A DNA stretch of 64,000 bases, from assembly GCF_037154075.1 (NCBI RefSeq), contig NZ_JBANRJ010000001.1, forward strand, positions 62,001 to 126,000. The letters run 5' to 3'. A program made the position numbers and the translations under genes. Positions within the stretch are counted from its first letter, which is position 1, and each line of letters starts with the position of its first letter. The stretch is from Sphingobium aromaticiconvertens (GTDB lineage Bacteria; Pseudomonadota; Alphaproteobacteria; Sphingomonadales; Sphingomonadaceae). The notes beneath the pieces are model-generated. The model ran no database searches and was not told where the DNA came from. It was given only the letters and a program-made list of their open reading frames with translations. This document shows positions 18,632-27,815 of the stretch, piece by piece.

Positions 18632-19807
18632 TTATACGCCCTGATCCAGATCCCTGGCCAATTGATGATGCAGATGCTGCGCCGACACTTCGTTGCGGCC
18701 ATAGCGGAAAGTCCCGCTAGGCCAGGCATTGGCATTTTCCTGTATCCACACTTCCATCGGCCAGTCTTCATTGGTCGCTGCAGTGCTCAATATCTCCCAG
18801 CTCTTGTTGATCCGCGCTTCCATGTCCGGGTTCAATATTTCGGGCCGGACGAGAAAACGGATTTTCACCGTACATTCGGACGGGTTGGCCGATGGCCACA
18901 CGGTCCAGAATTCCACATGATCCGGCGCGCCGATCACCATGGCATTGGGATAGACCATCAACAGCGACGCGACATATTTCGAACTCGCGCCCAGATCCTC
19001 GCCCGACGCGATCAGCGCCTTGAGCTTGGTACGCGGCTGGAACAATTTACCGTGGCGGCCAAATTCACGGAACACCGCAATGTTGGTGAGCGTCCGCGCG
19101 CCCACATTGCCGGGGCCGGGATGCAGGAATTGCGCGTGCAGGCTGTCGATCGCGCCGTCCATCACCAGCTTCCAATTGATCGGCAGGGTGAAGCTCTTGT
19201 CAAGATAAACGACCGCATTGTCGAGGCCCCAGGGCGCGATCTGCGCATTCACCTCCGGGCCAAGATAATCCGCGACGCTGCAGTCGGACTGGCCCGACAG
19301 GTCGATGAAGATCAGGCCATGATGCACTTCGGTCCTGATTTCATCCAGCTTCGTACAGTCGCGATCTATCGGCCCATAGCTGTCCTCATAGGGCAGCGGG
19401 CGAAGCGTGCCGCCCTCGCTATTGTAGGACCAGCCATGGTAGCGGCACATGAAGATGCGCTTGCGGCCCGCCTCTTTCTGTTCAACGCGCCCGCCCCGAT
19501 GCTTGCACATGTTGCGGTAGGTGACGACCGATCCGTCGTCCTGGCGCGTAATCAGCAGGCCGACCCCCAATATCTCGCGGGTGATGAAGTCGCCGGGCGT
19601 CTTTATCTCCGACACATGCCCGACGATCAGCGGCAATGTGCGCATCAGCGCGATTTCCGCCTGCGCTCGCTCCACACTGACGAAATGGTCGATCGGCACG
19701 TGCAGTTCGCTGTCCGTCATGTCGGTGCTGTTGTTGCGCACATGGTCGATCAGGCGCGCAACCACATCCTCATCGAGTGAAACACTGGTATCGGCCGGTC
19801 GCATCAT
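18632..19807 (-). CDS. Rieske [2Fe-2S] oxygenase, alpha subunit (second copy)
   Basis: This 391-residue oxygenase has Rieske ligands Cys101 and His103 (CKHRGG) and Cys121 and His124 (CRYHGW). The mononuclear iron ligands lie in NWKLVMDGAIDSLHAQFLH (His224, His229). It is clearly homologous to the 7311-8477 protein but distinct. It is an alpha-only type with no partner gene nearby. The ATG at 19807 follows GGAGACAGG; a second ATG at 19804 is equally possible. It heads the minus-strand unit with ligase, GMC oxidoreductase and P450, and is divergent from the TetR gene, which may regulate it. Confidence 0.9.
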   Translation of the reverse strand: MMRPADTSVSLDEDVVARLIDHVRNNSTDMTDSELHVPIDHFVSVERAQAEIALMRTLPLIVGHVSEIKTPGDFITREILGVGLLITRQDDGSVVTYRNMCKHRGGRVEQKEAGRKRIFMCRYHGWSYNSEGGTLRPLPYEDSYGPIDRDCTKLDEIRTEVHHGLIFIDLSGQSDCSVADYLGPEVNAQIAPWGLDNAVVYLDKSFTLPINWKLVMDGAIDSLHAQFLHPGPGNVGARTLTNIAVFREFGRHGKLFQPRTKLKALIASGEDLGASSKYVASLLMVYPNAMVIGAPDHVEFWTVWPSANPSECTVKIRFLVRPEILNPDMEARINKSWEILSTAATNEDWPMEVWIQENANAWPSGTFRYGRNEVSAQHLHHQLARDLDQGV

Positions 19808-19886
19808 CCTGTCTCCATCCTGCTGGTGTCCCGGCGCGATCCGCCTCACACGCTTCACACAGGTCGATTCATTGTCCTGCCTTATC

Positions 19887-19899
19887 CAAACATCGTTTG
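19887..19899. promoter_or_regulatory. Candidate TetR operator
   Basis: CAAACATCGTTTG is a 5-3-5 palindrome in the divergent promoter region between the Rieske gene (start 19807) and the TetR gene (start 20025). Position and symmetry fit a TetR autoregulatory site, but there is no second copy nearby to support it. Confidence 0.35.
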
Positions 19900-20024
19900 A
19901 TTATGGTGTCAAGGTAGGCGCCTTATGAAGATCAGGCATATTGACAGCCAACAGGACCAATGATCTTAAACGAGCGGCGTTTTCGGGCGCATCGTCCGTC
20001 CGATCTTCAAACAAGAGACATGAT

Positions 20025-20654
20025 GTGGCCAGACCCAAAGAAGCCCTGATATCATGCGAATCGGTGATTGCTGCCGCTATGGCGATCATGGACAGCGACG
20101 GCTTCGAAAGCCTCAGCCTGCGCCGCCTGGGCACCGACCTGAAGGTGAATTCGGCCTCGCTTTACCATCATTTCAAGAATAAGGAGGACATCTTGCTGGC
20201 GGTCGCCCGCACGGCGTTGCGCGACATGCAATTGCCGCCACTGACCGACGACTGGCAGAAATGGATCAGCGAAAATGCGGTGATCTATCGCCGGTTATTG
20301 ATTGCCCGCCCCTTCCTCATCCCGCTGATGCTGAACGGCGTACGACCACGCACGCTGGCGACCGCGATTACCGAGGCGAAGCTGACGGAGGCCGGCGTAC
20401 CTTCCCATATGCAGGCGGAAATGATCTTTGCCCTGGACACCGCGGTGATCGGCTCCGCATTGGTCAGCATCGCCACCCAGAAAGAGCTGAAAAATACCGC
20501 GCGCAAGCCTCACTTCGATCATGAAAAAGTGCTGCGCGGCACGATCACCGCCCTGCTGGCCAGCCTGATGGACGAATTCGCGCCCGCCGTCTGGCGTCGC
20601 CGCAAGAAAGCGAAGGCACCGGAAGACCGGCCCGTCACCAGCCGCACCAAATAA
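20025..20654 (+). CDS. TetR/AcrR-family transcriptional regulator
   Basis: This protein of about 209 residues has an N-terminal TetR HTH: AMAIMDSDGFESLSLRRLG, then LKVNSASLYHHFKNKEDIL (about residues 20-60). The C-terminal half is an all-helical ligand domain. I choose the GTG at 20025 (VARPKEALIS) because TetR proteins usually begin a few residues before such a sequence. A longer TTG-initiated frame from 19941 adds 28 unconserved residues. It is divergent from the Rieske operon and convergent with the hotdog gene (3-bp gap). It probably represses the oxygenase/ligase unit in response to a pathway CoA ester or acid; this is inference from position. Confidence 0.85.
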   Translation: MARPKEALISCESVIAAAMAIMDSDGFESLSLRRLGTDLKVNSASLYHHFKNKEDILLAVARTALRDMQLPPLTDDWQKWISENAVIYRRLLIARPFLIPLMLNGVRPRTLATAITEAKLTEAGVPSHMQAEMIFALDTAVIGSALVSIATQKELKNTARKPHFDHEKVLRGTITALLASLMDEFAPAVWRRRKKAKAPEDRPVTSRTK

Positions 20655-20657
20655 ACG

Positions 20658-21119
20658 TCAGGCCGGCGGCCGGGGCCGTTTATAGGTGCCGCTACCGCGC
20701 AGCACCGGTCCCTGCGATCCGTGCAGGATGGTTTCGACAAAGCCCAGTTGGCGCGTGATCTTCACCACCGATATCCGGCTTTCGATCCAGTCGCCCATGG
20801 CCGCGCCTGCCAGGAAGTCCATGGTCATGGTGATGGTCGGGGCCGATCCGACAATCCCCTCCGCCGCTATCAACCCCCGGGCAAGGCACAGGTCGACGAA
20901 GGTGGCGAGCATACCGCCATGACACACAAGGCGCGGATTGCAGTGATGCTGCTGCACGCGAAAACCCAGTCGCGTCGGCTCGCCTTCTCCCAGTCCCTCG
21001 TTCCGCATGAAAAAGGGGCCGACATAGTGCGTAAACGGCCCGGGACGGTCCATCGGCTCCCATCCATGCTCTTCTGGCGGCGACCCGTCTCGACCGTCGC
21101 CCGCGTCTTGTCCCGCCAT
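20658..21119 (-). CDS. PaaI-like hotdog-fold thioesterase (copy 1)
   Basis: This 153-residue protein has the hotdog signature HHCNPRLVCHGGMLATFVDLCLARGL (about 60-85), where the HGGM...D segment forms the active site of PaaI-type acyl-CoA thioesterases. The TMDFLAGAAMGDWIESR strand follows it. It would hydrolyse CoA esters and may rescue free CoA from dead-end thioesters. A much longer upstream frame lacks family similarity; the ATG at 21119 has GGGGA eight bases before it. It is closely similar to the protein at 22016-22519, so the pair arose by duplication. Confidence 0.85.
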   Translation of the reverse strand: MAGQDAGDGRDGSPPEEHGWEPMDRPGPFTHYVGPFFMRNEGLGEGEPTRLGFRVQQHHCNPRLVCHGGMLATFVDLCLARGLIAAEGIVGSAPTITMTMDFLAGAAMGDWIESRISVVKITRQLGFVETILHGSQGPVLRGSGTYKRPRPPA

Positions 21120-21221
21120 GCACATTTCCCCTTTTCGATCAGCCATGCTGTTTGCCCGAGCATGGACCATCGCCTGTTGACACGGATCGTTCAAGGCTGA
21201 ATGTTTCAATATAGGCCATAT

Positions 21222-21236
21222 GGACGATAATTGAGC
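21222..21236 (+). promoter_or_regulatory. Weak IclR-type box upstream of the SDR gene
   Basis: GGACGATAATTGAGC ends 10 bp before the SDR start at 21247 and matches 10 of 15 bases of the remembered PcaR site. Its first ten bases are identical to the box at 28726. The downstream half is poor, so I list it as tentative. Confidence 0.3.
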
Positions 21237-21246
21237 AACGGGAGAG

Positions 21247-22056
21247 ATGATGAGCATCGAGCAACAGGAAGTGCCCCAGACCAATGCGATTGTTCTTGGC
21301 GCGTCGGTCAAGGACGGCACGGGATGGGCGACCGCCACGCGATTGGCGGGCATGGGCGCGCATGTCACCGTCGGCGCGCGCCGGATCGCGGGCGTGTCGG
21401 AACTGGCCCGGCATATTGGCGGCCACGCCATTGCCTGCGATGTGACGGTGGAGGCGCAAGTCGAGGCCATGGTCGCTGCAGCCGTCGAGACGGCGGGCGC
21501 GGATCTGGACATTGCCGTGCTGGCCGCCGGCGAAGGGGTCAGCGGCACGATCGACGCCATCCCGGCAGAGGAGTTCGAACGGTGCCTGGCCCTCAACTAT
21601 GTGGGTGCGGTCTATTTCGTGCGACATGCGGCGCGACGGATGAAGCCGGGCGGCAGTATCGTCCTGATGAGCTCGATCGCGGCAACAAATCCATGGCCGG
21701 GCTATTTCGCCTATGGCTGCGCCAAGGCCGCGCTTCAGATGCTGGTGCAATATGCGGCGCTGGAATATGCCCCGCGCGGCATCCGGGTCAATGCAGTCTG
21801 CCCCGGACCTGTCGCTGCATTGCCGGGCGCACAACCCATGCCCGCGGCAATCAGCCAACTGATCGACGGCGCCATGCCGCTGCGTAAACGGGTGACGCCG
21901 GACGAGGTGGCCCAGGCCGTCGCCTGGCTGGCAACCGGCGCATCGTCCACGACCGGAGACATGATCCATCTCGATGGCGGCCTGCACCTTGGCCGACCGC
22001 CCTATCCTGAAGAAATCAAGGCGGCGCTGGCGAACGGGCGGAAGGAGGCTCCATGA
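21247..22056 (+). CDS. Short-chain dehydrogenase/reductase (SDR)
   Basis: This 269-residue SDR has a modified cofactor loop near the N terminus: VLGASVKDGTGWATA, where the usual TGxxxGIG is stretched. The Ser in VLMSSIAA and the YGCAK catalytic pair (about 158-162) are present. The C-terminal VNAVCPGPV is standard. It likely oxidises a hydroxyacyl-CoA or ring alcohol. GGGAG precedes two adjacent ATGs (21247, 21250). Its 3' end overlaps the 3' end of the convergent hotdog gene by 41 bp. Confidence 0.88.
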   Translation: MMSIEQQEVPQTNAIVLGASVKDGTGWATATRLAGMGAHVTVGARRIAGVSELARHIGGHAIACDVTVEAQVEAMVAAAVETAGADLDIAVLAAGEGVSGTIDAIPAEEFERCLALNYVGAVYFVRHAARRMKPGGSIVLMSSIAATNPWPGYFAYGCAKAALQMLVQYAALEYAPRGIRVNAVCPGPVAALPGAQPMPAAISQLIDGAMPLRKRVTPDEVAQAVAWLATGASSTTGDMIHLDGGLHLGRPPYPEEIKAALANGRKEAP

Positions 22057-22519
22057 CGATGCTCGATGGTCCCTCCACCACCAGCGGGCGGATACGGAAT
22101 ACCGCATTCCCCCGGATGACGATCCCCCTATCGGTGCGCAATATCGCCTGCACGAACCCCAATTTGCGGGTGCGGCGCAGGACGGCGACGCGACTTTCCA
22201 CCCAGTCGCCCAATTGAGCGGGGGCAAGATAGTCCAGCGCCATGTTGATCGTCGGCAGGTTTCTGGCGATGCCTCCCGTCTCCAGCAGGCCATTGGCCAT
22301 CGCCGTGTCGAGGAAGGTCGCCAACATGCCGCCATGGCACACATCCAGGCCATTGCAATGATGGCGCCCGATCCGCATTCCAAAGCGGATCGGCTCGTCA
22401 GCGTCCAGACCATCGCGGGTCATGTAGATCGGCCCTGACGCGTCGATAAACTCCCCGGCGGTCAGCAGGTGGGTCCACTCCATTCCGGAAGGAGGACCGA
22501 TCATGGCACCGTCATGCAT
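22016..22519 (-). CDS. PaaI-like hotdog-fold thioesterase (copy 2)
   Basis: This 167-residue protein is paralogous to 20658-21119, with the signature HHCNGLDVCHGGMLATFLD and the following NMALDYLAPAQLGDWVESR. It has the same predicted role as an acyl-CoA thioesterase. The ATG at 22519 has GGAGG eight bases upstream. It lies 17 bp downstream of the TonB-receptor stop, so the two form a unit. Its last 41 bp overlap the convergent SDR gene, which may cause transcriptional interference. Confidence 0.87.
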   Translation of the reverse strand: MHDGAMIGPPSGMEWTHLLTAGEFIDASGPIYMTRDGLDADEPIRFGMRIGRHHCNGLDVCHGGMLATFLDTAMANGLLETGGIARNLPTINMALDYLAPAQLGDWVESRVAVLRRTRKLGFVQAILRTDRGIVIRGNAVFRIRPLVVEGPSSIVMEPPSARSPAPP

Positions 22520-22536
22520 AAACCTTTCCTCCCGGC

Positions 22537-24879
22537 TCAGCCGCCGAAACGATAACGCAGGGTGATCGTATATTTGCGCGGTTCGCCCGGCGTGTGGCTG
22601 GTAAAGCCAAGCCCATTGAGATTGGTCGTGAGCAGGCTGTATTTCCGGCCCGTCAGATTCGTCACCGTCGCGATGATATCCACATTCGATCCCATCACCG
22701 AGTTCCAGCTCGCGTCGGCGTTCAGCAGGGTCCAGCCCTGAACCTCGGTAAAGCCCGGAACATAGGCGTCCTCGCCGTTGAAATCGGAAATATGATAGAG
22801 CGATCCGCCGATCGACAACTCGCCGGACGCAGAATCGATGGGCGGGCGGACGCGGGCGCCGATCGTATAGACATTGCGCGGCGCACGGGCGAAGGGCGTA
22901 TCGGTCAGATCCTGGCCCGCCGGGGTGATGAAACTCGTGAATTTCGCGTCGGTGTGATTATAGTCGAGCGTGAATTCGATCGCCGGGATCGGCCGAAACA
23001 GAATCTCGGCCTCGATGCCGTTAATGCGGGCGCTACCAGCATTGGTCGTCACCGCCTGAACCGGGGTAATGCCGGGATCGGTGAGGATGCGCTGAATATC
23101 CTTATATTTGGCGTGATAGACGGCCAGATTGGTGCGCAGGAACGCCCGGCCGAACCGCCAGTCGGCCTTTGCGCCCAGTTCGATATCGTCCACGGTTTCG
23201 GGGCTGAATGTCCGGGCAAAGCCTGCCTGGGTCGACGCCCGCGACCCGAAGCCGCCGCTGCGATAGCCATGACGGTGCGCAATATAGATGAGTTTCGAAG
23301 GCGCGATCTCATAATCCAGGCTCAGATTATAGGTCGGCTCCGAAAAGGAGGCGCTGCTGGACACGATGCAGCCGCTTAACGGCGGCAATATCTCGGGCGT
23401 CCCCGGATTACCGTCGTCATCGATGGTGAAGCGGCAGCCGCTGCGCAGCCGGTTGCGGATCACCGCCTTGCGCTTGTCCTTCGAATAGCGGAGGCCAGCC
23501 GTGAATTTCAGCCCGTCCAATATTTCGTAACTACCCTGTGCGAAAGCCGCATAGCTGATATTGCGCCCTTCGACATCGGTGACCGAATAGGACGGCCCCG
23601 GATAATCCACCACATGTTCCGGCTCTATCGCCCCCGGATCGACCGCCCCAGCATAGGATTCCGCCTGTAGCCGCCCATGTTCGCGGAAATAATAGAGGCC
23701 CGCGATCCAGTCGAAGCGGTTGAAGCTGCCGATCACCTGAAATTCATTGCTGAACTGGTTGGATCGGTCGCTGCGTTCCTGCGGGAAAAGCGAGGATTCG
23801 GTGCCGTCGAGATCGTCACGAAACGCGTCCTTCACCCCGCGCCAGCCGATGACATTCTTGATGGTGATGGTGTCGCTGACCGGCACCGTCAGCGTGTTGG
23901 ACACGCTGTGCGTCTCGATCCGGTTGAACACCGGGGTACCGGCGGCGATGCGATAGATGCCACGTGCCTGTTGCTCCGCGAGCAAATTCTCGATCGGCCG
24001 AAACCCCCGCGCCGCGCGATACGCCGCCTCGTTGAACGATCCGTTGGGATTGGCATGTTTCAGGAAAATGCCGGAACTGCCGTCATTTTCATGGAAATAC
24101 TCATAAGTGGTCAGTGATTCCGCGCCGCCCGCCATATTGATCAACAGCGACGCGCGCACCGCCTGCTGGTCGATGCCATCGACATTGCGGCCCAGCAGCT
24201 CGTCATAGACATAGCCGTCATTTTTGAGCGTGGTGCCCGCGATCCGGAACGCCACCTCCTCGCCCAGCGGTATGTTCAACATCGCCTCTGTATTGAAGGT
24301 ATCGAACCGTCCCAGCGTCACGCTGGCCATGCCCTCCAATTTGTTGGTCGGCTTGTTGGGGCGGATGATGACCGCGCCGCCCGTGGTATTCCGCCCGAAC
24401 AAAGTGCCCTGCGGTCCGCGCAGCACCTCCACCGATCCGATATCGAACAGCGCGCTGTTGATGCCCTGAACCCGCGCGATCACCATGTCGCCGACATAGG
24501 TCGACACGGATTGATCGCCCAATATGGATATTTCCTGCTGGCTAAGGCCCCGTATCGAGAAATTGGGTTGCGAGCGCCCGCCGCCCTGACTGGGGACGGT
24601 CACCAGCGCGGGCGCCACCTGTGAAAGTTGCGAGACAGAGGTGATGTTGGCGCTGCGCAGTTTTTCGGCGCTGACGGCAGTGACGGCAAGCGGCACATCC
24701 TGCAACCGCTCATCCCGGCGGCGCGCATTCACGATAATGTCCTCGCTCGATGCTTCGGCCTGCGGCGCGGCGCGTGTCGGCTCCTGCGCGAATGCGCTGT
24801 TGGCCGCGCCCAGCGCCAAAGCCAGTGAAAGCAGGCCCGGCGTCTTCCCCTGACGATATGCTTGAATGTCGCGCTTCAT
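22537..24879 (-). CDS. TonB-dependent outer-membrane receptor
   Basis: This 780-residue protein has a signal peptide (KTPGLLSLALALGAANSAFA, cleavage before QEPT near residue 32), a plug domain (EDIIVNARRRDERLQDVPLA to about 180) and a 22-strand barrel ending in YTITLRYRFGG with the required aromatic-rich C terminus. It imports a scarce or bulky ligand energised by TonB-ExbBD. In sphingomonads such receptors commonly sit in catabolic clusters and are thought to take up hydrophobic substrates, which fits here. The ATG at 24879 follows GGAGAGGGTG; a longer frame to 24945 is unlikely. An IclR-type box lies about 170 bp upstream, shared with the divergent CoA-transferase gene. Confidence 0.92.
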   Translation of the reverse strand: MKRDIQAYRQGKTPGLLSLALALGAANSAFAQEPTRAAPQAEASSEDIIVNARRRDERLQDVPLAVTAVSAEKLRSANITSVSQLSQVAPALVTVPSQGGGRSQPNFSIRGLSQQEISILGDQSVSTYVGDMVIARVQGINSALFDIGSVEVLRGPQGTLFGRNTTGGAVIIRPNKPTNKLEGMASVTLGRFDTFNTEAMLNIPLGEEVAFRIAGTTLKNDGYVYDELLGRNVDGIDQQAVRASLLINMAGGAESLTTYEYFHENDGSSGIFLKHANPNGSFNEAAYRAARGFRPIENLLAEQQARGIYRIAAGTPVFNRIETHSVSNTLTVPVSDTITIKNVIGWRGVKDAFRDDLDGTESSLFPQERSDRSNQFSNEFQVIGSFNRFDWIAGLYYFREHGRLQAESYAGAVDPGAIEPEHVVDYPGPSYSVTDVEGRNISYAAFAQGSYEILDGLKFTAGLRYSKDKRKAVIRNRLRSGCRFTIDDDGNPGTPEILPPLSGCIVSSSASFSEPTYNLSLDYEIAPSKLIYIAHRHGYRSGGFGSRASTQAGFARTFSPETVDDIELGAKADWRFGRAFLRTNLAVYHAKYKDIQRILTDPGITPVQAVTTNAGSARINGIEAEILFRPIPAIEFTLDYNHTDAKFTSFITPAGQDLTDTPFARAPRNVYTIGARVRPPIDSASGELSIGGSLYHISDFNGEDAYVPGFTEVQGWTLLNADASWNSVMGSNVDIIATVTNLTGRKYSLLTTNLNGLGFTSHTPGEPRKYTITLRYRFGG

Positions 24880-25045
24880 CTTCACCCTCTCCTCGATTTC
24901 GCTCCGGCCTTCTTGACCGCGAGATGCCTGTTTCGGTCTGTACACGCCGTCATTGCCCCTTCAGCGGGACGGACAATCACGACTTAATCAATCGTCAGTC
25001 GGTTATTACAGCCACGGCAACCCCTAGCCGACTCCCTTCCATAAC

Positions 25046-25060
25046 GTTCGTTTATCGAAC
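25046..25060 (-). promoter_or_regulatory. Putative IclR (PcaR-like) operator between TonB receptor and CoA transferase
   Basis: On the minus strand it reads GTTCGATAAACGAAC, a near-perfect GTTC-N7-GAAC dyad and 13 of 15 matches to the remembered PcaR site. It stands in the 440-bp divergent region 24880-25319, which otherwise shows only AT-rich promoter-like sequence. Confidence 0.55.
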
Positions 25061-25319
25061 TATAGGACTTAAATCGCACAATCTTCTTTTTCCACAAAAC
25101 TGTCAATGGGGAGCGTCCGAATTGGAAAATCGCGCAATGTTTCAATTTTATCTTTGTTTTCCAGTACGTTATTTTTCTGCACGATGATCCTTTCCGCCTT
25201 TCTCCGCCCGAGAAATTGCATCGCCACCCGACAACCGCCTTTTTCTCTCGAACACCCCATTCTTGACTTATAAACCAAACGATGATTGGCATGGCGCATG
25301 AGTGCGCGGGAGGATGGCC

Positions 25320-26534
25320 ATGACTCGATATGATCTGCTGAAGGGTGTAACCGTCGTGGAGGTCGCGCAACTTGGCCCCAGCGCGCTGGGCGGACATCTG
25401 GCCGACATGGGCGCGCGCGTCATCAAGGTGGAACAGCCGCCCCTAGGCGATCCCATCCGCCATAACGGCGCCATGGCGATCGGCGATCCCGAGGGGGTCG
25501 GCTTCCTGCATCTGCGCTGGAACCGGGGCAAGGAAAGCATCGCCATCGATCTTCACGATCCGGACGGCGCCGCGCTGTTCCGGCAGATTGCAGCATCAGC
25601 GGATATCGTGATCGACGGCCAGCGCGCGGGCGCGCTCGACAGGCTGGGGCTTGGATTCGATGCCTTGCGCAGCGCCCGCGCCGATCTGGTCTTCTGTTCG
25701 CTGTCCGGCTTCGGCCTCAGCGGCCCTTATCATGCGCTGGGTTCCCATGCTCCGGCCTTCGACGCCTTTGGCGGGCTGGCGCGCATCGCCCCGGATGAAA
25801 GGCCCGGCGAAGGTCCGGTCCAGCCCGCCATCGGCATGTACGCCATGGGCCTCTATGCCGCGATGGGCGTGCTGGCGGCGCTGACGCGCGCGCGTGCCAC
25901 CGGCGAAGGCGCCCTGATCGAAGTGGCGGCGGCGGACGCAGCGGCGAACTGGAGCGCGGATACGGTCGATGCCGCGCTCAACGCGGATCGTTGCATGCCC
26001 CGCGCCGGTTTCGCGGACAGCGAGGGACGCATGTTCCACTGGCCGCGCATGGCGCAATATGCCGCGCAAGATGGCAAGGTCATTTTTTTCCAGGCCTATA
26101 AGGACAAATTCTGGACCCGCTTTTGCGACGCCATCGACCGTCCCGACCTGCTCGCGATGAAAGCCGGACCGGATGGCCCGGCAGCTTATCATGAACGATT
26201 ATGGTCGAGCTTGAAGGCGATCTTCCGCACGCGCGATCGCGCCGAATGGCTGGCCCTTTTCGCGGACGAAGCCATTCCGGGGCATCCGGCGAACCGGCCT
26301 GATGAGGTTGCGCAAGACCCGCACTTTCTGGCACGCGGTTGCTTCTATGACAGCCAATCACCCGCAATGGGGCCGCTGCGCCTTACCGGCACGGCGGTCA
26401 AGATATGGGGCCAGGCATTCGCACCGGACCCGGCCCCCGCCATGGGCCAGCATAGCGACGCCCTGATCGCCGAATTCGCGCCGGCGCTGATTCAACAGAT
26501 GACCGACCTGCGCGCGCGCGGCGTTGTCGCATGA
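25320..26534 (+). CDS. Family III CoA transferase (CaiB/BaiF)
   Basis: This 404-residue protein has the family start LLKGVTVVEVAQLGPSALGG and VIKVEQPPLGDPIR (around 40). The SGFGLSGPY loop and a C-terminal HPANRPDEVAQDPHF segment complete the interlocked fold. It transfers CoA between a pathway acid and a donor thioester without ATP. It lacks the GHDINY motif of alpha-methylacyl-CoA racemase, so transferase is preferred to racemase. The ATG at 25320 is chosen because GGGAGG is six bases upstream. It starts a plus-strand unit and overlaps the MFS gene by ATGA (26531-26534). Confidence 0.9.
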   Translation: MTRYDLLKGVTVVEVAQLGPSALGGHLADMGARVIKVEQPPLGDPIRHNGAMAIGDPEGVGFLHLRWNRGKESIAIDLHDPDGAALFRQIAASADIVIDGQRAGALDRLGLGFDALRSARADLVFCSLSGFGLSGPYHALGSHAPAFDAFGGLARIAPDERPGEGPVQPAIGMYAMGLYAAMGVLAALTRARATGEGALIEVAAADAAANWSADTVDAALNADRCMPRAGFADSEGRMFHWPRMAQYAAQDGKVIFFQAYKDKFWTRFCDAIDRPDLLAMKAGPDGPAAYHERLWSSLKAIFRTRDRAEWLALFADEAIPGHPANRPDEVAQDPHFLARGCFYDSQSPAMGPLRLTGTAVKIWGQAFAPDPAPAMGQHSDALIAEFAPALIQQMTDLRARGVVA

Positions 26535-27802
26535 CCGGTCCCTCTCCAGCACGCGGATCGCGCCGCCTTCCCTCCGCGCGGTTCGTCGTGACGATGCTGT
26601 TTCTTGTCAGCGTGCTCAACTATGTCGACCGGCAAGTGCCGTTCATCCTGCTTGAATCCATCAAAGCCGACCTCGGCCTGTCGGACAAGCAGATGGGCTT
26701 TCTCAACGGCTTCACCTTTTCTTTCATCTATTCCACGGTGGCCATCCCGATCGCGATACTGGCCGATCGCTGGTCGGCCAAATGGGTGCTCAGCGGTGGG
26801 ATGATCCTGTGGTGCGGCCTGACGACCATCGCCGGTTTCGCCCAGAATTTCGGGCAACTGGTATCCAGCCGCATGGGCGTTGCAGTGGGTGAGGCCGCCA
26901 GCCTGCCCTCCAGCCACGCACTGATCTCCGCACTGGTGCCGCCCGAACGGCGCGGCACCGCCATCAGCATGGTGTCGCTCGGCGTGCCGGTGGGGGCCAT
27001 GGTCGGGCTGGCGCTCGGCGGCTGGCTGAACGATGTCGCCAACTGGCGCATCGCGCTGATCCTCATCGGCTTGCCCGGCGTCCTGTTCGTCCTCCTCTTC
27101 GCCTGGGCCATTCCCGACCTTCGCGCGCCCCGGCAAGCGCCCGGAAAGGCCTACTTGCTGGCCGGGCTGAAGGCGCTGGCATCCAGCCGGACGATGCGGC
27201 ACCTGATCGCCGGCCTCTCCATCCAGGCGATCGGCCAGATCGCGATCTTCACCTTTACCGCTGCCTTCATCATCCGATCACATGGGTTAACCGCCAGCGA
27301 AGTCGGCATCACCCTAGGGCTGACCAACGGGGTATCGGGCATTGCCGCTCTGCTGTTGTCCGGATGGGCGACCGACCGGGCGGCCCGGCGCGATCCGCAA
27401 GCGATGCTGCTGCTGCCTGCCTGCACATTCCTCGCCATGGCGCCTTTGCTGGTCGCGGCCTATCTGGCGCAGGATATAGCGATTGCCGTGCCGCTGCTTG
27501 CTTTGGTGAATTTCTGCGCCGTCTTCTACCTGCCGCCTGCCTTCGCCACGGCGCAACGACTTGCCCCACCCGAAGCGCGGGCGCAGGCTTCGGCTTTGCT
27601 GGTCGTCGGCGTCAGCATGGTCGGCGGCTCGATCGGTCCCTTCCTGGTCGGTGCGCTCAGTGACGCGCTGGAGCCAAATTATGGCGTCGAGGCGTTGCGC
27701 TATAGCTTGTGCTTCACCGCGCTTCCCACTTTGTGGGGCGCAGTCCATCTTTTCCTGGCAAGCCGGACGTTGAGCAGCGATTTGGTCGACCACCAATCTT
27801 GA
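26531..27802 (+). CDS. MFS transporter, spinster-like
   Basis: This 423-residue inner-membrane carrier has about 12 helices. The first loop region, VDRQVPFILLESIKADLGLS followed by DKQMGFLNG, and the A-motif-like ADRWSAKWVLSGG are typical of the spinster/ACS-type MFS found in sphingomonad degradation clusters. It probably imports the acid substrate or exports an intermediate. It is translationally coupled to the CoA transferase (ATGA) and lies 13 bp upstream of the hydrolase gene. The protein at 36201-37541 is a paralogue. Confidence 0.9.
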   Translation: MTGPSPARGSRRLPSARFVVTMLFLVSVLNYVDRQVPFILLESIKADLGLSDKQMGFLNGFTFSFIYSTVAIPIAILADRWSAKWVLSGGMILWCGLTTIAGFAQNFGQLVSSRMGVAVGEAASLPSSHALISALVPPERRGTAISMVSLGVPVGAMVGLALGGWLNDVANWRIALILIGLPGVLFVLLFAWAIPDLRAPRQAPGKAYLLAGLKALASSRTMRHLIAGLSIQAIGQIAIFTFTAAFIIRSHGLTASEVGITLGLTNGVSGIAALLLSGWATDRAARRDPQAMLLLPACTFLAMAPLLVAAYLAQDIAIAVPLLALVNFCAVFYLPPAFATAQRLAPPEARAQASALLVVGVSMVGGSIGPFLVGALSDALEPNYGVEALRYSLCFTALPTLWGAVHLFLASRTLSSDLVDHQS

Positions 27803-27815
27803 GGATTTCCCTGCC

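Noticed and set aside
20658..21596. A 312-codon version of the hotdog gene
   Set aside because: The first ~155 residues are Ala/Ser/Thr-rich antisense to the SDR gene start; the family domain begins at ATG 21119, which has its own Shine-Dalgarno.
21139..22413. A 424-codon minus-strand frame covering the SDR gene
   Set aside because: It is an antisense shadow of the SDR and hotdog genes in high-GC DNA; no domain or ribosome-binding site is seen.
25320..26534. Assignment as alpha-methylacyl-CoA racemase
   Set aside because: The racemase GHDINY motif is absent; the general CaiB/BaiF pattern supports only a CoA transferase call.
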